Below, one piece after another: positions 1-7,546 of a stretch of 64,000 bases of DNA. Source of the DNA: Azospirillum brasilense (GTDB lineage: Bacteria; Pseudomonadota; Alphaproteobacteria; Azospirillales; Azospirillaceae). The DNA lies in contig NZ_CP059450.1 of the NCBI RefSeq assembly GCF_022023855.1, positions 744,001-808,000 on the forward strand, given 5' to 3'. A program made the translations under genes and the position numbers. How positions within the stretch are numbered: position 1 is the first letter of the stretch; the number at the start of each line of letters is the position of its first letter. The notes under the pieces were generated by a model. The model saw nothing but the letters and a program-made list of their open reading frames with translations, made no database searches and was not told the origin of the DNA.

Positions 1-352
1 CCTCGAACGGCCGCTTGAACTTGGCCGGAACGTGGCCGTACGCCTCGATGGCCAGATCCTTGTCCGAGAAGCCGCTGTCGCGGAAATGCTCCTGGTAGCT
101 CTTGGGCTGCCAGATCAGGCATTCCTCCAGCATGTCCGGCATGTCCGGAATCATCTCGATCAACATCACGATTTCGTTGAAGTGATTGAGATAATCGGTC
201 GCCAGCAGGGTCTTGTCGGAAATGTTGGTGCCGACCACGCGCTGCCGCCAGGCATGGAAATCCGCCAGTTCGTCCGGCGCCATGCCATCGGTCACCGGCG
301 GATCGGAATCGGGCCGATCAGAGCCTGCCGGGTCGAAATCTGGTTCGGTCAT
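1..352 (-). CDS. Conserved hypothetical protein (3' end outside window)
   Basis: Reading leftward from an ATG at 352, the frame stays open to the window edge, giving 117 residues without a stop. The product starts MTEPDFDPAGSDRPDSD, with an acidic, proline-rich head of about 25 residues. A soluble, mostly helical stretch follows with motifs such as DKTLLATDYLNHFNE and SYQEHFRDSGF. I see no signal peptide or membrane segment. Two in-frame ATGs lie just upstream (near 367 and 382), so the N-terminus could be up to 10 residues longer. No clear ribosome-binding site decides between them. I do not recognise the family; it is called coding because it is open, has acidic/hydrophobic periodicity and faces a non-coding gap. 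Confidence 0.6.
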   Translation of the reverse strand, partial: MTEPDFDPAGSDRPDSDPPVTDGMAPDELADFHAWRQRVVGTNISDKTLLATDYLNHFNEIVMLIEMIPDMPDMLEECLIWQPKSYQEHFRDSGFSDKDLAIEAYGHVPAKFKRPFE

Positions 353-932
353 ACGCGACTCTGGCATGCGCAGCCCTGGCATACGCGGTTCGACAGGCTC
401 GGGTCTGGCGGGGCGGTGCCGGACGGTTTCCAAGCCGTTCCACCACCGGTGCGCGACGCCGGGGACAGTCAGTAATATCGCACTCATCCCGGCGCAAGCC
501 CACCAGCGCGCTTTTTTTCGATGCCGTGCAAAAAAAACGCCGCCGGCGCGTCCCCGCTGGGACAGGCGCTGCGGCGGCAGTGACTGGCGGTTCAGGGAGG
601 AATCACACCATTGTCAGTCCCAACAACCGGCCCTCGCCAATTGTTCCGCTTCCCTCGCATGTGCAGCGAACGGAACGGGGGCGGGCCGCCCGAAAAGCCC
701 CTGCGCCCGAGCGAACGAGGTATGATGCCGCCCGTCCGGCGACGGGACTTAATCCGATCAAACTATCCCGAATAACCCTTTCGTCGTCACTCCCGATACG
801 GCGCGAACTGCGCCATATGAACTTAACTTTGTAAGCGATCGGACGGGAACATTCGGCAAAGTCCGGGAAACGCGGCAGGCAAGCCAGCGCCCCTCGGCGG
901 TACGCACTGGCTGGAGGTACGGGGAAAAAGTC
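353..932. other. Intergenic gap between the edge gene and phyR
   Basis: This stretch of about 580 bases lies between divergently transcribed genes. Open frames here have no recognisable protein character. It holds an inverted pair of a T-run and an A-run around 511-541, and a GGAAC box near 848. The spacing after that box does not lead to a CGTT, so I do not call an EcfG-type promoter. No NepR-like small gene is visible. Confidence 0.5.
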
Positions 933-1727
933 ATGGATCAAAACACCCGCCACCTGATGGAACATCTGCCTTATCTGCGACGCTATGCGCGGGCCTTGAC
1001 CGGCACATCGACGCAGGGGGATGCCCTGGTGACGCGCACGCTTGAATGGTACCTGGACGGGCCGGGCGGGTCGGCAGTGGTGGACCCCTCGCGCGGTTCG
1101 CTCTACCGCTACCTGAACCAGTTGCAGGACAGCTCCGGTGCCCGGGCTGGCGCGCCCGGCGCCCATCCGGTCGAGGCGGCGCTGCACAGCCTGGACGAGA
1201 TGGATCGTCGGCTCTACCTGCTGGTCAACCTGGAGGATCTGCCGGTCGCCGACGCCGCCACCGTGCTGGGCATTGCCCCGGAAGACGCGGTGGAGCGGCT
1301 GAACTTCGCCCGAGAGCGGGTGCGCTCGAAGCTGACGGCGACGATCCTGATCGTCGAGGACGACGCGATCATCGCCTTCGATCTGGCGGAGACCGTGCGC
1401 GGCATGGGCCACACCGTCTGCGGCAACGCCGCCACCATGGACGAGGCGCTGACGCTGGCTTCTCGCCATGCGCCGACGCTCGCGCTGATGGACATCCGTC
1501 TGGCCGAAGGAGACAACGGAATCGAGGTGGCGCGGGAGCTTCGCCGCAAGCGCTTCCTACCGGTGATCTTCGTCACCGCCTTTCCCAACGAACTGGCCAA
1601 GCAGGGGCTGGAGCATCTGGGCCCGGTGATCCCCAAGCCCTTCACCCGCGAGCAGATCGAGCAGGCGATCACCCGCGCCGTCTTCACCCCCCACCCCGAG
1701 GAAGCCTCGCTCGCCATGAAGCACTGA
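933..1727 (+). CDS. phyR: PhyR-type general stress response regulator
   Basis: This is a 264-residue protein. Residues about 1-130 resemble an ECF-sigma-like domain (sigma2/sigma4-like helices, with LYLLVNLEDLPVADAATVLG in the region-4 part). Residues about 137-255 form a receiver domain with acidic residues EDD at 142-144, phosphoacceptor Asp187 (LMDIRL), Thr215 and Lys235 (PKPF). That order is diagnostic of PhyR, the alphaproteobacterial anti-anti-sigma factor. When phosphorylated, its sigma-like domain binds NepR and releases the EcfG sigma factor. Neither nepR nor ecfG is adjacent, which is unusual; purU lies convergently 32 bases downstream. The ATG at 933 follows a purine-rich GGGGAAAAAG. 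Confidence 0.92.
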   Translation: MDQNTRHLMEHLPYLRRYARALTGTSTQGDALVTRTLEWYLDGPGGSAVVDPSRGSLYRYLNQLQDSSGARAGAPGAHPVEAALHSLDEMDRRLYLLVNLEDLPVADAATVLGIAPEDAVERLNFARERVRSKLTATILIVEDDAIIAFDLAETVRGMGHTVCGNAATMDEALTLASRHAPTLALMDIRLAEGDNGIEVARELRRKRFLPVIFVTAFPNELAKQGLEHLGPVIPKPFTREQIEQAITRAVFTPHPEEASLAMKH

Positions 1728-1759
1728 GGTTCCCGGAGGGTCGGAGAAGGCCAGCCGCC

Positions 1760-2626
1760 TTACTTGAAGACGACGGTGCGTCCGCCGTTCAGCAGGACGC
1801 GGTGTTCGACGTGGTAGCGGACCGCCCGAGCCAGCACGATGTTCTCGATGTCACGCCCGATGGCCACCAGGTCGTCGGGCGTCATCGTGTGGTCGACGCG
1901 CTCCGCCTCCTGCTCGATGATCGGCCCCTCGTCGAGGTTCGAGGTGACGTAGTGGGCGGTGGCGCCGATCAGCTTCACGCCGCGGGCGTGCGCCTGATGG
2001 TACGGCTTGGCGCCCTTGAAGCTGGGCAGGAAGGAGTGGTGTATGTTGATGACCCGTCCGGCCATCCGCTCGCACAGGGCCGGGGACAGCACCTGCATGT
2101 AGCGGGCGAGCACGACCAGATCGATCTTTTCCTGCTCCGCGATCTCCAGCAGACGGGCCTCCTGCTGGGCCTTGCTGTCGTTGGTCACCGGCAGGTGATG
2201 GAAGGGAATGTTGTGCCACGCCGCGAGCTGGTAGAAGTCGCGGTGGTTGGACACGATGGCCGGGATCTCGATCGGCAGATAGCCGGTGCGGTAGCGGTAC
2301 AGCAGGTCGTTCAGGCAATGCCCGAACTTCGAGACCATGATCAGGACCCGCTGGCGCCGCCCGGCGTCGTGCAGCTTCCAGGTCATGCCGAAGCGTTCGG
2401 CCACCTGCTCGGCGAAGTCCGCCTGAAGCTCCGCCTGCGACGGCCCCGCGGCGGCGGCCGAGAAATGAATGCGCAGGAAGAACAGATTGGTCCCGCGGTC
2501 GCCGAACTGCGCGCTGTCGATGATGTTGCACGACCGCTCGGCCAGGAAGCCCGACACGGCGTAGACGATGCCCACGGCATCGGGGCACGAGACGGTGAGG
2601 ATGTATTCAGAAGCGGTGCCGGACAT
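1760..2626 (-). CDS. purU: Formyltetrahydrofolate deformylase
   Basis: PurU hydrolyses 10-formyl-THF to formate and THF in the cytoplasm, balancing one-carbon pools and feeding purine synthesis. The 288-residue product has the usual family length. Residues about 1-90 form an ACT domain (ILTVSCPDAVGIVYAVSGFL). The rest is a formyltransferase-fold domain with the catalytic block INIHHSFLPSFKGAKPYHQA, containing the HxSxLPxxxG signature, and a downstream DEGPIIEQE segment. It is convergent with phyR and divergent from the small gene at 2796. Confidence 0.95.
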   Translation of the reverse strand: MSGTASEYILTVSCPDAVGIVYAVSGFLAERSCNIIDSAQFGDRGTNLFFLRIHFSAAAAGPSQAELQADFAEQVAERFGMTWKLHDAGRRQRVLIMVSKFGHCLNDLLYRYRTGYLPIEIPAIVSNHRDFYQLAAWHNIPFHHLPVTNDSKAQQEARLLEIAEQEKIDLVVLARYMQVLSPALCERMAGRVINIHHSFLPSFKGAKPYHQAHARGVKLIGATAHYVTSNLDEGPIIEQEAERVDHTMTPDDLVAIGRDIENIVLARAVRYHVEHRVLLNGGRTVVFK

Positions 2627-2795
2627 GCGCGCCTACCGTTGCGACCTGGAATCGAGGGCGGATTCCGTAGCACGATCGTCCGCGGGATGCATCGTGCAAT
2701 GTGGGAATACCGGAACGCCTTTCCGGCAGCATTTGGTAAGGATTCCCATGCGACAATGCGTCGTTCCGGCATCGGGCCGAACCGGGAGGCGAGCC

Positions 2796-3182
2796 ATGGG
2801 CATGGGCGGGAAGATCATCGGCGAGTACGCCAAGGGCAAGGTTGACAAGCTGCTGACGCCGGAAGCGGCAGAAAACACGTCGCGGCACCGGATCATGCAC
2901 TTCCTGGAGAATATGGAAGCGGCGGTGCTGGAGGCGAATTGCGAAGTGATGGGACGCGAGCTTCCCAACCTCAACCAGACGTCCTTCCTGCGGATGGCCG
3001 TCCGGGTGGCGGAGCTGCGGGCCGACTATCTGCGCGCCGGGCTGAAGGTGGCGGACCACCGTCATCCCGATGCCGCCGCCATCGAGGAGCTGGCCCGCGT
3101 CCGCCGCGCCTACGAGGAGATGCAGGCGGTCTTCGAAGCGGCGGAACGGGTGATCGAGCGGGGGTACGTGAAGCTGGGATGA
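2796..3182 (+). CDS. Small hypothetical helical protein
   Basis: This 128-residue protein has no recognised family. The ATG at 2796 is chosen because GGGAGG sits seven bases upstream; upstream in-frame ATGs lack such a site. After MGMGGKIIGEYAKGKVDKLL it is largely amphipathic helix. It has an Asn/Glu-rich central part (ENMEAAVLEANCEVMGRELP) and an Arg/Glu-rich C-terminal coiled-coil-like stretch ending ERGYVKLG. There is no signal peptide or membrane segment. It is convergent with the ExbB-like operon at 3226-5085. Confidence 0.6.
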   Translation: MGMGGKIIGEYAKGKVDKLLTPEAAENTSRHRIMHFLENMEAAVLEANCEVMGRELPNLNQTSFLRMAVRVAELRADYLRAGLKVADHRHPDAAAIEELARVRRAYEEMQAVFEAAERVIERGYVKLG

Positions 3183-3225
3183 GAAGCCCCGTCCCCAGCG
3201 TCACGATCCGGTCGCGTCCAGCGCG

Positions 3226-3747
3226 TCAGGCGTCCATGCCGGGGTGGCGGTAGACCATCGGCCCCGGCCCGCCCTCCTCGCCGTTCTTCTCGGGAAGCTG
3301 GGGCTGCGGCAGGGCGTAGAATTTCGGCTTGTCGGGATCCAGCGTGTTTTCGAAGGGCAGTGTCATGGCCATGCCGGACCGGTTCCTCTCCGCCTCGCGC
3401 ATCGCCTGCTGGAGCTGTTCGGCGAGCTTCTGGTCCCAGCCCAGCTTGTAGTAGCGCGGCTCGGCCCCGCCCTCCAGCTGGAGCCACAGGTAGATCCCCT
3501 GCCCCTCCTTGATCTGGGCTCCCAGAATGGTGGCCTGGGCGGCGGCGCTCTGCGCCCATTCCATGCGGACCGGCTTCGGCTTGCTCAGCAGATCGGCCAT
3601 GCCGGCATAGGCGACGGGCATGAAGCCGATGGAGACGGCGACCGCCGACACCTTCACCCACAGCCGGCGCGGCGCCCAGATGGCGATGGTGGCGAGCGTG
3701 GCGGCCAATGCGACCGCAGCGGCCTGGAAGTCGAGCAATTGGGTCAT
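3226..3747 (-). CDS. Membrane-anchored hypothetical protein, third gene of ExbB-like operon
   Basis: This 173-residue protein has two predicted transmembrane segments near the N-terminus (about residues 8-28 and 32-50). A soluble domain follows, with no family I recognise (motifs YLWLQLEGG, YYKLGWDQKLAEQL), and a proline-rich tail. Its ATG overlaps the stop of the preceding gene in ATGA (3744-3747), so translation is probably coupled. It probably works with the TolQ/ExbB-like channel and the DUF2135-like partner of the same operon. Function unknown. Confidence 0.65.
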   Translation of the reverse strand: MTQLLDFQAAAVALAATLATIAIWAPRRLWVKVSAVAVSIGFMPVAYAGMADLLSKPKPVRMEWAQSAAAQATILGAQIKEGQGIYLWLQLEGGAEPRYYKLGWDQKLAEQLQQAMREAERNRSGMAMTLPFENTLDPDKPKFYALPQPQLPEKNGEEGGPGPMVYRHPGMDA

Positions 3748-4355
3748 GATTTCCTCCCGCTGCGCAGGGGCTTGTAGAGGCTGTGCACGCTGTCGCCGAC
3801 CAGCTCGCCGGACTCGGTCAGCTTGAAGCGGAAGACGGTCAGTTCCTGTCCCTCCCGGTCCAGCTGGATGGTGGTGGCGAGAAGCTGGCGCGCGTTGTCG
3901 CCGTCCGGCCGCTTGGCGCTGACCACCACGGTGACCGGCACCGGGAAGACCGTCGCCTTGTTCCGGTAGAGATGCAGGTTCACCGCGTACTCGCCGGGCG
4001 GGATGCCGCGGCTGTAGCTGGCCTCGTAGTTCAGCTTCGTCGGGTCGGCGTTGCGGCCGAGGTCGTCGCGCAGCAGGTTGAAGATCACGCCGGACTTGTT
4101 GGAGTAGCCGACCGGCACGTCGCCCGGCGCCTCCACCCACAGGTCGACGTCGGCATCCAGTTCGTCGGGCCAGCGGGCCTCGACCATGACGTTGCCGGGC
4201 GCCGCGACGCCCGCCGTGTCGGCCTGCTTGGCCTCCGGCCGGATGTGGGGAAGCAGCAGGATGACCACCGCCACGAAACCGCAGAGCGCCAGCGTGATGA
4301 CGTCGCGGAAGACGGTGCCGGCGTCGTCCTCCTCGAACTGGTCAAGGGCCTGCAT
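3744..4355 (-). CDS. Single-pass protein with DUF2135-like periplasmic domain
   Basis: This protein has 203 residues. A short acidic cytoplasmic head precedes one transmembrane helix (about residues 22-41, LALCGFVAVVILLLPHI), the topology of ExbD/TolR. The periplasmic part does not look like ExbD. It contains DADVDLWVEAPGDVPVGYSN and PPGEYAVNLHLYRN, which resemble the beta-sandwich of DUF2135/YfaP-type proteins. That domain call is by eye. It overlaps the upstream MotA/TolQ/ExbB-like gene by 14 bases and the downstream gene by 4. It probably replaces ExbD/MotB as the partner of the channel subunit. Confidence 0.7.
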   Translation of the reverse strand: MQALDQFEEDDAGTVFRDVITLALCGFVAVVILLLPHIRPEAKQADTAGVAAPGNVMVEARWPDELDADVDLWVEAPGDVPVGYSNKSGVIFNLLRDDLGRNADPTKLNYEASYSRGIPPGEYAVNLHLYRNKATVFPVPVTVVVSAKRPDGDNARQLLATTIQLDREGQELTVFRFKLTESGELVGDSVHSLYKPLRSGRKS

Positions 4356-5085
4356 GGCGTTCCCCCACGGCGACGATCTCGGTGATCAGGTTCACCGTGG
4401 CGCCGGACAACAGGCCGATGTTGATGTTCAGCCAGATGTTCAGGACGCCGCCGACCAGCGTGGTGTAGAGCGCGACCGCCATGCCCTCGATCAGCTTCGA
4501 CACCATCGGGCCGATGGCGGCGACGTCGCCGGCCTTTTCCGGGTCGACGCCCGACAGGGCCATGATGAAGCCGATGACCGTGCCGATCAGACCGAGGATC
4601 ACCAGGGTCGAGGAAATCTGCCGCACCGTGCCGATGCGCGCCGACAACTTAAACTTCAGGGAGGATGCGGCGATCGACCGCGCCCCGGAATCCCGACCGC
4701 GGACCTCCGCCAGATAGCGCGCGGCGCGCGACGGGACGGAGGGGTCGAATTCCTTGGCGCGGTTCAGTTCGCGGCTGGTGCGCAGGATGCGCTGCGCCGA
4801 CAGCCCCAGCCCGACCAGGAAGACCAGGAAGATCAGCAGGCAGAGATGCGTGCTGTCGGTGGCGATGATGGGGTCGATCAGCCCCTCCGCCAAGGCGGCG
4901 GCGAGAAGCGTGAAGCCCGCGGCGTTGACGACCGCGAAGCGCAGAAGCAGCAGGTAGCGTTGCGACACCAGCGACAGGCCGGCGGTCAGTTGGCCGCCAC
5001 GGCGGCGGCGCACGGTGGGCACGAGGGAATGAACGGGGACGTTCTGGGCGTCTTCGGCCATGGCGTCCGAAACAGCGTCCGACAT
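4342..5085 (-). CDS. MotA/TolQ/ExbB-family proton channel protein
   Basis: This 247-residue inner-membrane protein has four hydrophobic helices. The two C-terminal ones carry the family hallmark GLIGTVIGFIMAL and the following EGMAVALYTTLVGGVLNIWL. In the family such proteins form a pentamer around a dimer of a single-pass partner and use the proton gradient to do work in the periplasm. The start at 5085 is preferred because GGAGGG lies seven bases upstream; an upstream ATG at 5100 is possible. It heads an overlapping three-gene operon with a consensus sigma-54 promoter about 50 bases upstream. Without MotB/ExbD/TolR neighbours the specific role is unknown. Confidence 0.85.
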   Translation of the reverse strand: MSDAVSDAMAEDAQNVPVHSLVPTVRRRRGGQLTAGLSLVSQRYLLLLRFAVVNAAGFTLLAAALAEGLIDPIIATDSTHLCLLIFLVFLVGLGLSAQRILRTSRELNRAKEFDPSVPSRAARYLAEVRGRDSGARSIAASSLKFKLSARIGTVRQISSTLVILGLIGTVIGFIMALSGVDPEKAGDVAAIGPMVSKLIEGMAVALYTTLVGGVLNIWLNINIGLLSGATVNLITEIVAVGERHAGP

Positions 5086-5133
5086 CGGGCAGCCCTCCAT
5101 CAAGGGAGCAGGGAGCGTTCGGACTGGCACTCC

Positions 5134-5148
5134 GCAACCGGCGTGCCA
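5134..5148 (-). promoter_or_regulatory. Sigma-54 promoter of the ExbB-like operon
   Basis: Minus strand reads TGGCACGCCGGTTGC, an exact match to the sigma-54 core TGGCACG-N4-TTGC with the required GG-N10-GC spacing. The predicted start of transcription is near 5123, leaving a leader of about 38 bases before the ATG at 5085. Confidence 0.75.
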
Positions 5149-5363
5149 GCGGTTCATCGTCGGTCTCGCCCAATCCTGCCGCCCGCCGCTCCGGTCCGTT
5201 CATGTGCTTGGCCGGATGGGATGAATCGCCCCTGTGACAAACAGGCTACCCCGGAAGTCTGCCCGCCGTCCCCGGTGCCTCCATTGCTTTGGATCAACCC
5301 CTTCCACGATTTCCGGCGGTGGAGTGATTAATTTCCAGTCAAAGCCCAGGAGGTCACCCCTCC

Positions 5364-5404
5364 ATTGCTCATTAAATGAGCAATTTTATGCTGCATTGCA
5401 GCAT
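5364..5404. repeat. Two adjacent perfect palindromes
   Basis: The first palindrome, 5364-5384, has 10-base arms (ATTGCTCATT / AATGAGCAAT) around one base. The second, 5388-5404, has 8-base arms (ATGCTGCA / TGCAGCAT) around one base. They sit at an enhancer-like distance from the sigma-54 promoter at 5134. The first also has TTTT after it on the plus strand, so a weak hairpin role is possible. Confidence 0.6.
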
Positions 5405-5453
5405 TGAAATGGTGCACCGCTACAGACGCCGGAGAAATTCATGCGAATACAGA

Positions 5454-5487
5454 AAACCCCTTTCCCGCCATTGCAGGAAAGGGGTTT
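5454..5487 (-). terminator. Rho-independent terminator of the small coiled-coil gene
   Basis: Perfect 12-base stem AAACCCCTTTCC (5454-5465) and GGAAAGGGGTTT (5476-5487) with a 10-base loop. Read on the minus strand the stem ends in TTTT. It lies about 30 bases after the stop of the gene at 5516-5683. Confidence 0.75.
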
Positions 5488-5515
5488 GCGGACGGATTCG
5501 TTCGTATTCGTGCGA

Positions 5516-5683
5516 TCAGACGTCGCGGTAATGTTCCAGTTCGCGCCTCAGGTCGGTAACTTCGCGCTGCAACGCAACCACCCGACCGACGTCGGGAGCC
5601 ATGCGGCGCTCTTCCTTTTCGAGTTCGTCTTCGACCTCGCGCTGCTCCTGCCGGATGATGTTGAACAAGGCTTTCCTCAACAT
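5516..5683 (-). CDS. Small coiled-coil protein (55 residues)
   Basis: A short gene easily missed by length cut-offs. Its ATG is at 5683 with GGGAGG six bases upstream, its stop is at 5516-5518, and a strong terminator follows. The product begins MLRKALFNIIRQEQREVEDE and is almost entirely charged helix. Heptad-like blocks (EVEDELEKEERRM, VVALQREVTDLRREL) indicate a coiled coil. No signal or membrane segment. The family is not recognised. The good ribosome site and dedicated terminator make it a credible gene. Confidence 0.7.
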   Translation of the reverse strand: MLRKALFNIIRQEQREVEDELEKEERRMAPDVGRVVALQREVTDLRRELEHYRDV

Positions 5684-5975
5684 CGCCACCTCCCGAGCTT
5701 ATTTCTAAAATTTTAGCGCTTTCGGCCATCATCATCAAGGAATTCTTGGAAAGAGTCGAATCTTCATAGGGTGGCGACGCCCTCCATGACGGCTTGGCCG
5801 CGACAATTGGCGGAGCTAACCCGCCCGGCCTTGACAACCCTTTTGCGCGTCCCCATTGGTTAACGCTCACACCTTGGGCTCAACCTCAGGCCTGTTCGGG
5901 CCGGACGCCGCCTTTCCGATCGCGCTCAGGACTTTTGGTTTCGGCGGCCCCAACTCCTTGCGGAATCAGGGGCGA

Positions 5976-6773
5976 ATGGAACGCAGACGTCTTCTTCAGC
6001 TGGCGCTGACCGTCCCCCTCGCCGGGGCCGGTGCCTTGCTGTTCCCGCACGCCGCGGGTGCCCAGACCAAGCCCCACCCGGCGGCGCGCCCGCGCATGGT
6101 GGTGCTCGACCCCGGCCATGGCGGCATCGACCCGGGGGCCATCGGCGCCCGTGGCACCCAAGAAAAAGAGATCACTTTGCACATCGCGCAGGAGGTCGGG
6201 CGCCTGCTATCACGGCAGCACAAGCTGGGGGTGACGCTGACCCGCGACGGTGACCGCTTCCTGGCGCTGGGCGAGCGGGTGGACGCCGCCCGCGCAGCGC
6301 GGGCCGACCTGTTCGTCTCCATCCACGCCGACAGCGCACCCAACCGTGAGGCGCGCGGCCTATCCGCCTACACCCTGTCCGAAAAAAGCTCCGACTCCTT
6401 CGCTGCGGCGCTGGCGCACAAGGAGAACGCCGTGGACCGGCTGGGCGGCGTCGACGTGAAGGACGCCAAGAAGGCCGTGAAGGAGATCCTGTTGGACCTG
6501 ACGGCGCGCCACACCAAGCACGCGGCGCTGGTGGCCCGGCACGCGATCGTGAAGGGGGCGGGGAAGGACATGCTGCTGCTCGACAACCCGATGCGCTCCG
6601 CCAACTTCGCGGTGCTCAAGGCGCCGGACGTTCCGTCCGTCCTGCTGGAGACCGGCTTCCTGTCGAATCCGAAGGACGAGGCGATCCTGCGCGACCCCAA
6701 GGCGCGGCAGAAGATCGCCCGCGTTCTCGCACGCGAAATCGCCGGGCTGGTGACGCGCGCGCCCTTCGCCTAG
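5976..6773 (+). CDS. N-acetylmuramoyl-L-alanine amidase, Amidase_3 (AmiC type)
   Basis: A 265-residue exported zinc hydrolase that cuts the amide bond between MurNAc and the stem peptide during cell separation. The start at 5976 gives MERRRLLQLAL followed by a hydrophobic stretch and an AAGA cleavage region. This twin-arginine-like signal peptide fits the Tat export of AmiA/AmiC. Zinc ligands and catalytic residues are visible: LDPGHGG (His48), the Glu of QEKEITL, SIHADS, and LLETGFLSN. No AMIN domain precedes the catalytic domain, so the protein is shorter than E. coli AmiC. The frame is open further upstream without a ribosome site. Confidence 0.9.
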   Translation: MERRRLLQLALTVPLAGAGALLFPHAAGAQTKPHPAARPRMVVLDPGHGGIDPGAIGARGTQEKEITLHIAQEVGRLLSRQHKLGVTLTRDGDRFLALGERVDAARAARADLFVSIHADSAPNREARGLSAYTLSEKSSDSFAAALAHKENAVDRLGGVDVKDAKKAVKEILLDLTARHTKHAALVARHAIVKGAGKDMLLLDNPMRSANFAVLKAPDVPSVLLETGFLSNPKDEAILRDPKARQKIARVLAREIAGLVTRAPFA

Positions 6774-6938
6774 CCCGGATTCCTTCGCGCTCGCAGCGAG
6801 TGAAACATTCGTGCATCACCCCGGGACAAAACCACGATGAAGTCTGACACTCCCAAGATTCCCCATTGCCAACGCACCTGCGGCATGACTTTTTCCGCCC
6901 GCCCGTTCTTTCGGCGGGCCGGGGATCGGAGGCAGAGC

Positions 6939-7523
6939 GTGTCGGGGTTTGGCCGCCTTTGGGCGCTGGTCGGGATGGCCGCTGTCGCGGGTCTTGCGTC
7001 TGGCTGCGCGCCCGTCGTGCTGGGCGCCGCCGGGGGCACCGCCGTCGTCGCGGCCAGCGAGCACCGGGGCCTGTCCGGCTTCGCCTCGGACACCGAGATC
7101 AAGGCCCGCATCAACCATCTGTGGTTCCAACACTCGCTGGATATGCATAGCCGCATCGGCCTGACCGTTGATCAGGGCCGCGTGCTACTGACCGGTCGCG
7201 CCACCGACGCCCAGATGCGCCTCGACGCCGTGCGCCTGTGCTGGCAGGTGGAAGGCGTCAAGGAAGTCATCAACGAGATCCAGGTGGACACCGACTCGGG
7301 CATCATGGACAGCGCCCGCGACACCTGGATCACCACACAGCTCCGCACGAAGCTGACCTTCGATTCGCAGATTCATAGCCAGAATTTCAGCATCGATACC
7401 GTCAACGGCGTCGTCTATCTCATGGGTCTGGCCACCCACCAGGGCGAGCTCGACCGCGTGATCGAGCACGCCCGCACGCTGCCGAACGTCCAGCGTGTCG
7501 TCAACTACGCCCGCGTCCTCTAG
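6939..7523 (+). CDS. Dual BON-domain lipoprotein (DolP-like)
   Basis: From a GTG at 6939, with GGAGG seven bases upstream, the 194-residue product begins with a lipoprotein signal. It ends in the lipobox LASGC, giving a lipidated Cys at about residue 23. Two BON domains follow (about 45-115 and 120-194), with the typical GRVLLTGRATDAQ and NGVVYLMGLATHQGELD strands. Length and layout match DolP/YraP, an outer-membrane-associated lipoprotein that supports envelope integrity and amidase activation. The gene directly follows an AmiC-type amidase, consistent with that role. An ATG at 6837 would add 34 residues but would bury the signal. Confidence 0.82.
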   Translation: MSGFGRLWALVGMAAVAGLASGCAPVVLGAAGGTAVVAASEHRGLSGFASDTEIKARINHLWFQHSLDMHSRIGLTVDQGRVLLTGRATDAQMRLDAVRLCWQVEGVKEVINEIQVDTDSGIMDSARDTWITTQLRTKLTFDSQIHSQNFSIDTVNGVVYLMGLATHQGELDRVIEHARTLPNVQRVVNYARVL

Positions 7524-7546
7524 CGCACCAGGGTCTCCGCACCGCC

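Larger units (their letters stand above)
5149..5515. other. Regulatory gap upstream of the ExbB-like operon
   Basis: There is no gene in this stretch. It holds two adjacent perfect palindromes (5364-5384 and 5388-5404) about 230-280 bases upstream of the operon's sigma-54 promoter, and the terminator of the small gene at 5516. Confidence 0.55.

Noticed and set aside
843..880. EcfG-type promoter upstream of phyR (GGAAC near 848)
   Set aside because: The bases 16-17 positions later do not form CGTT.
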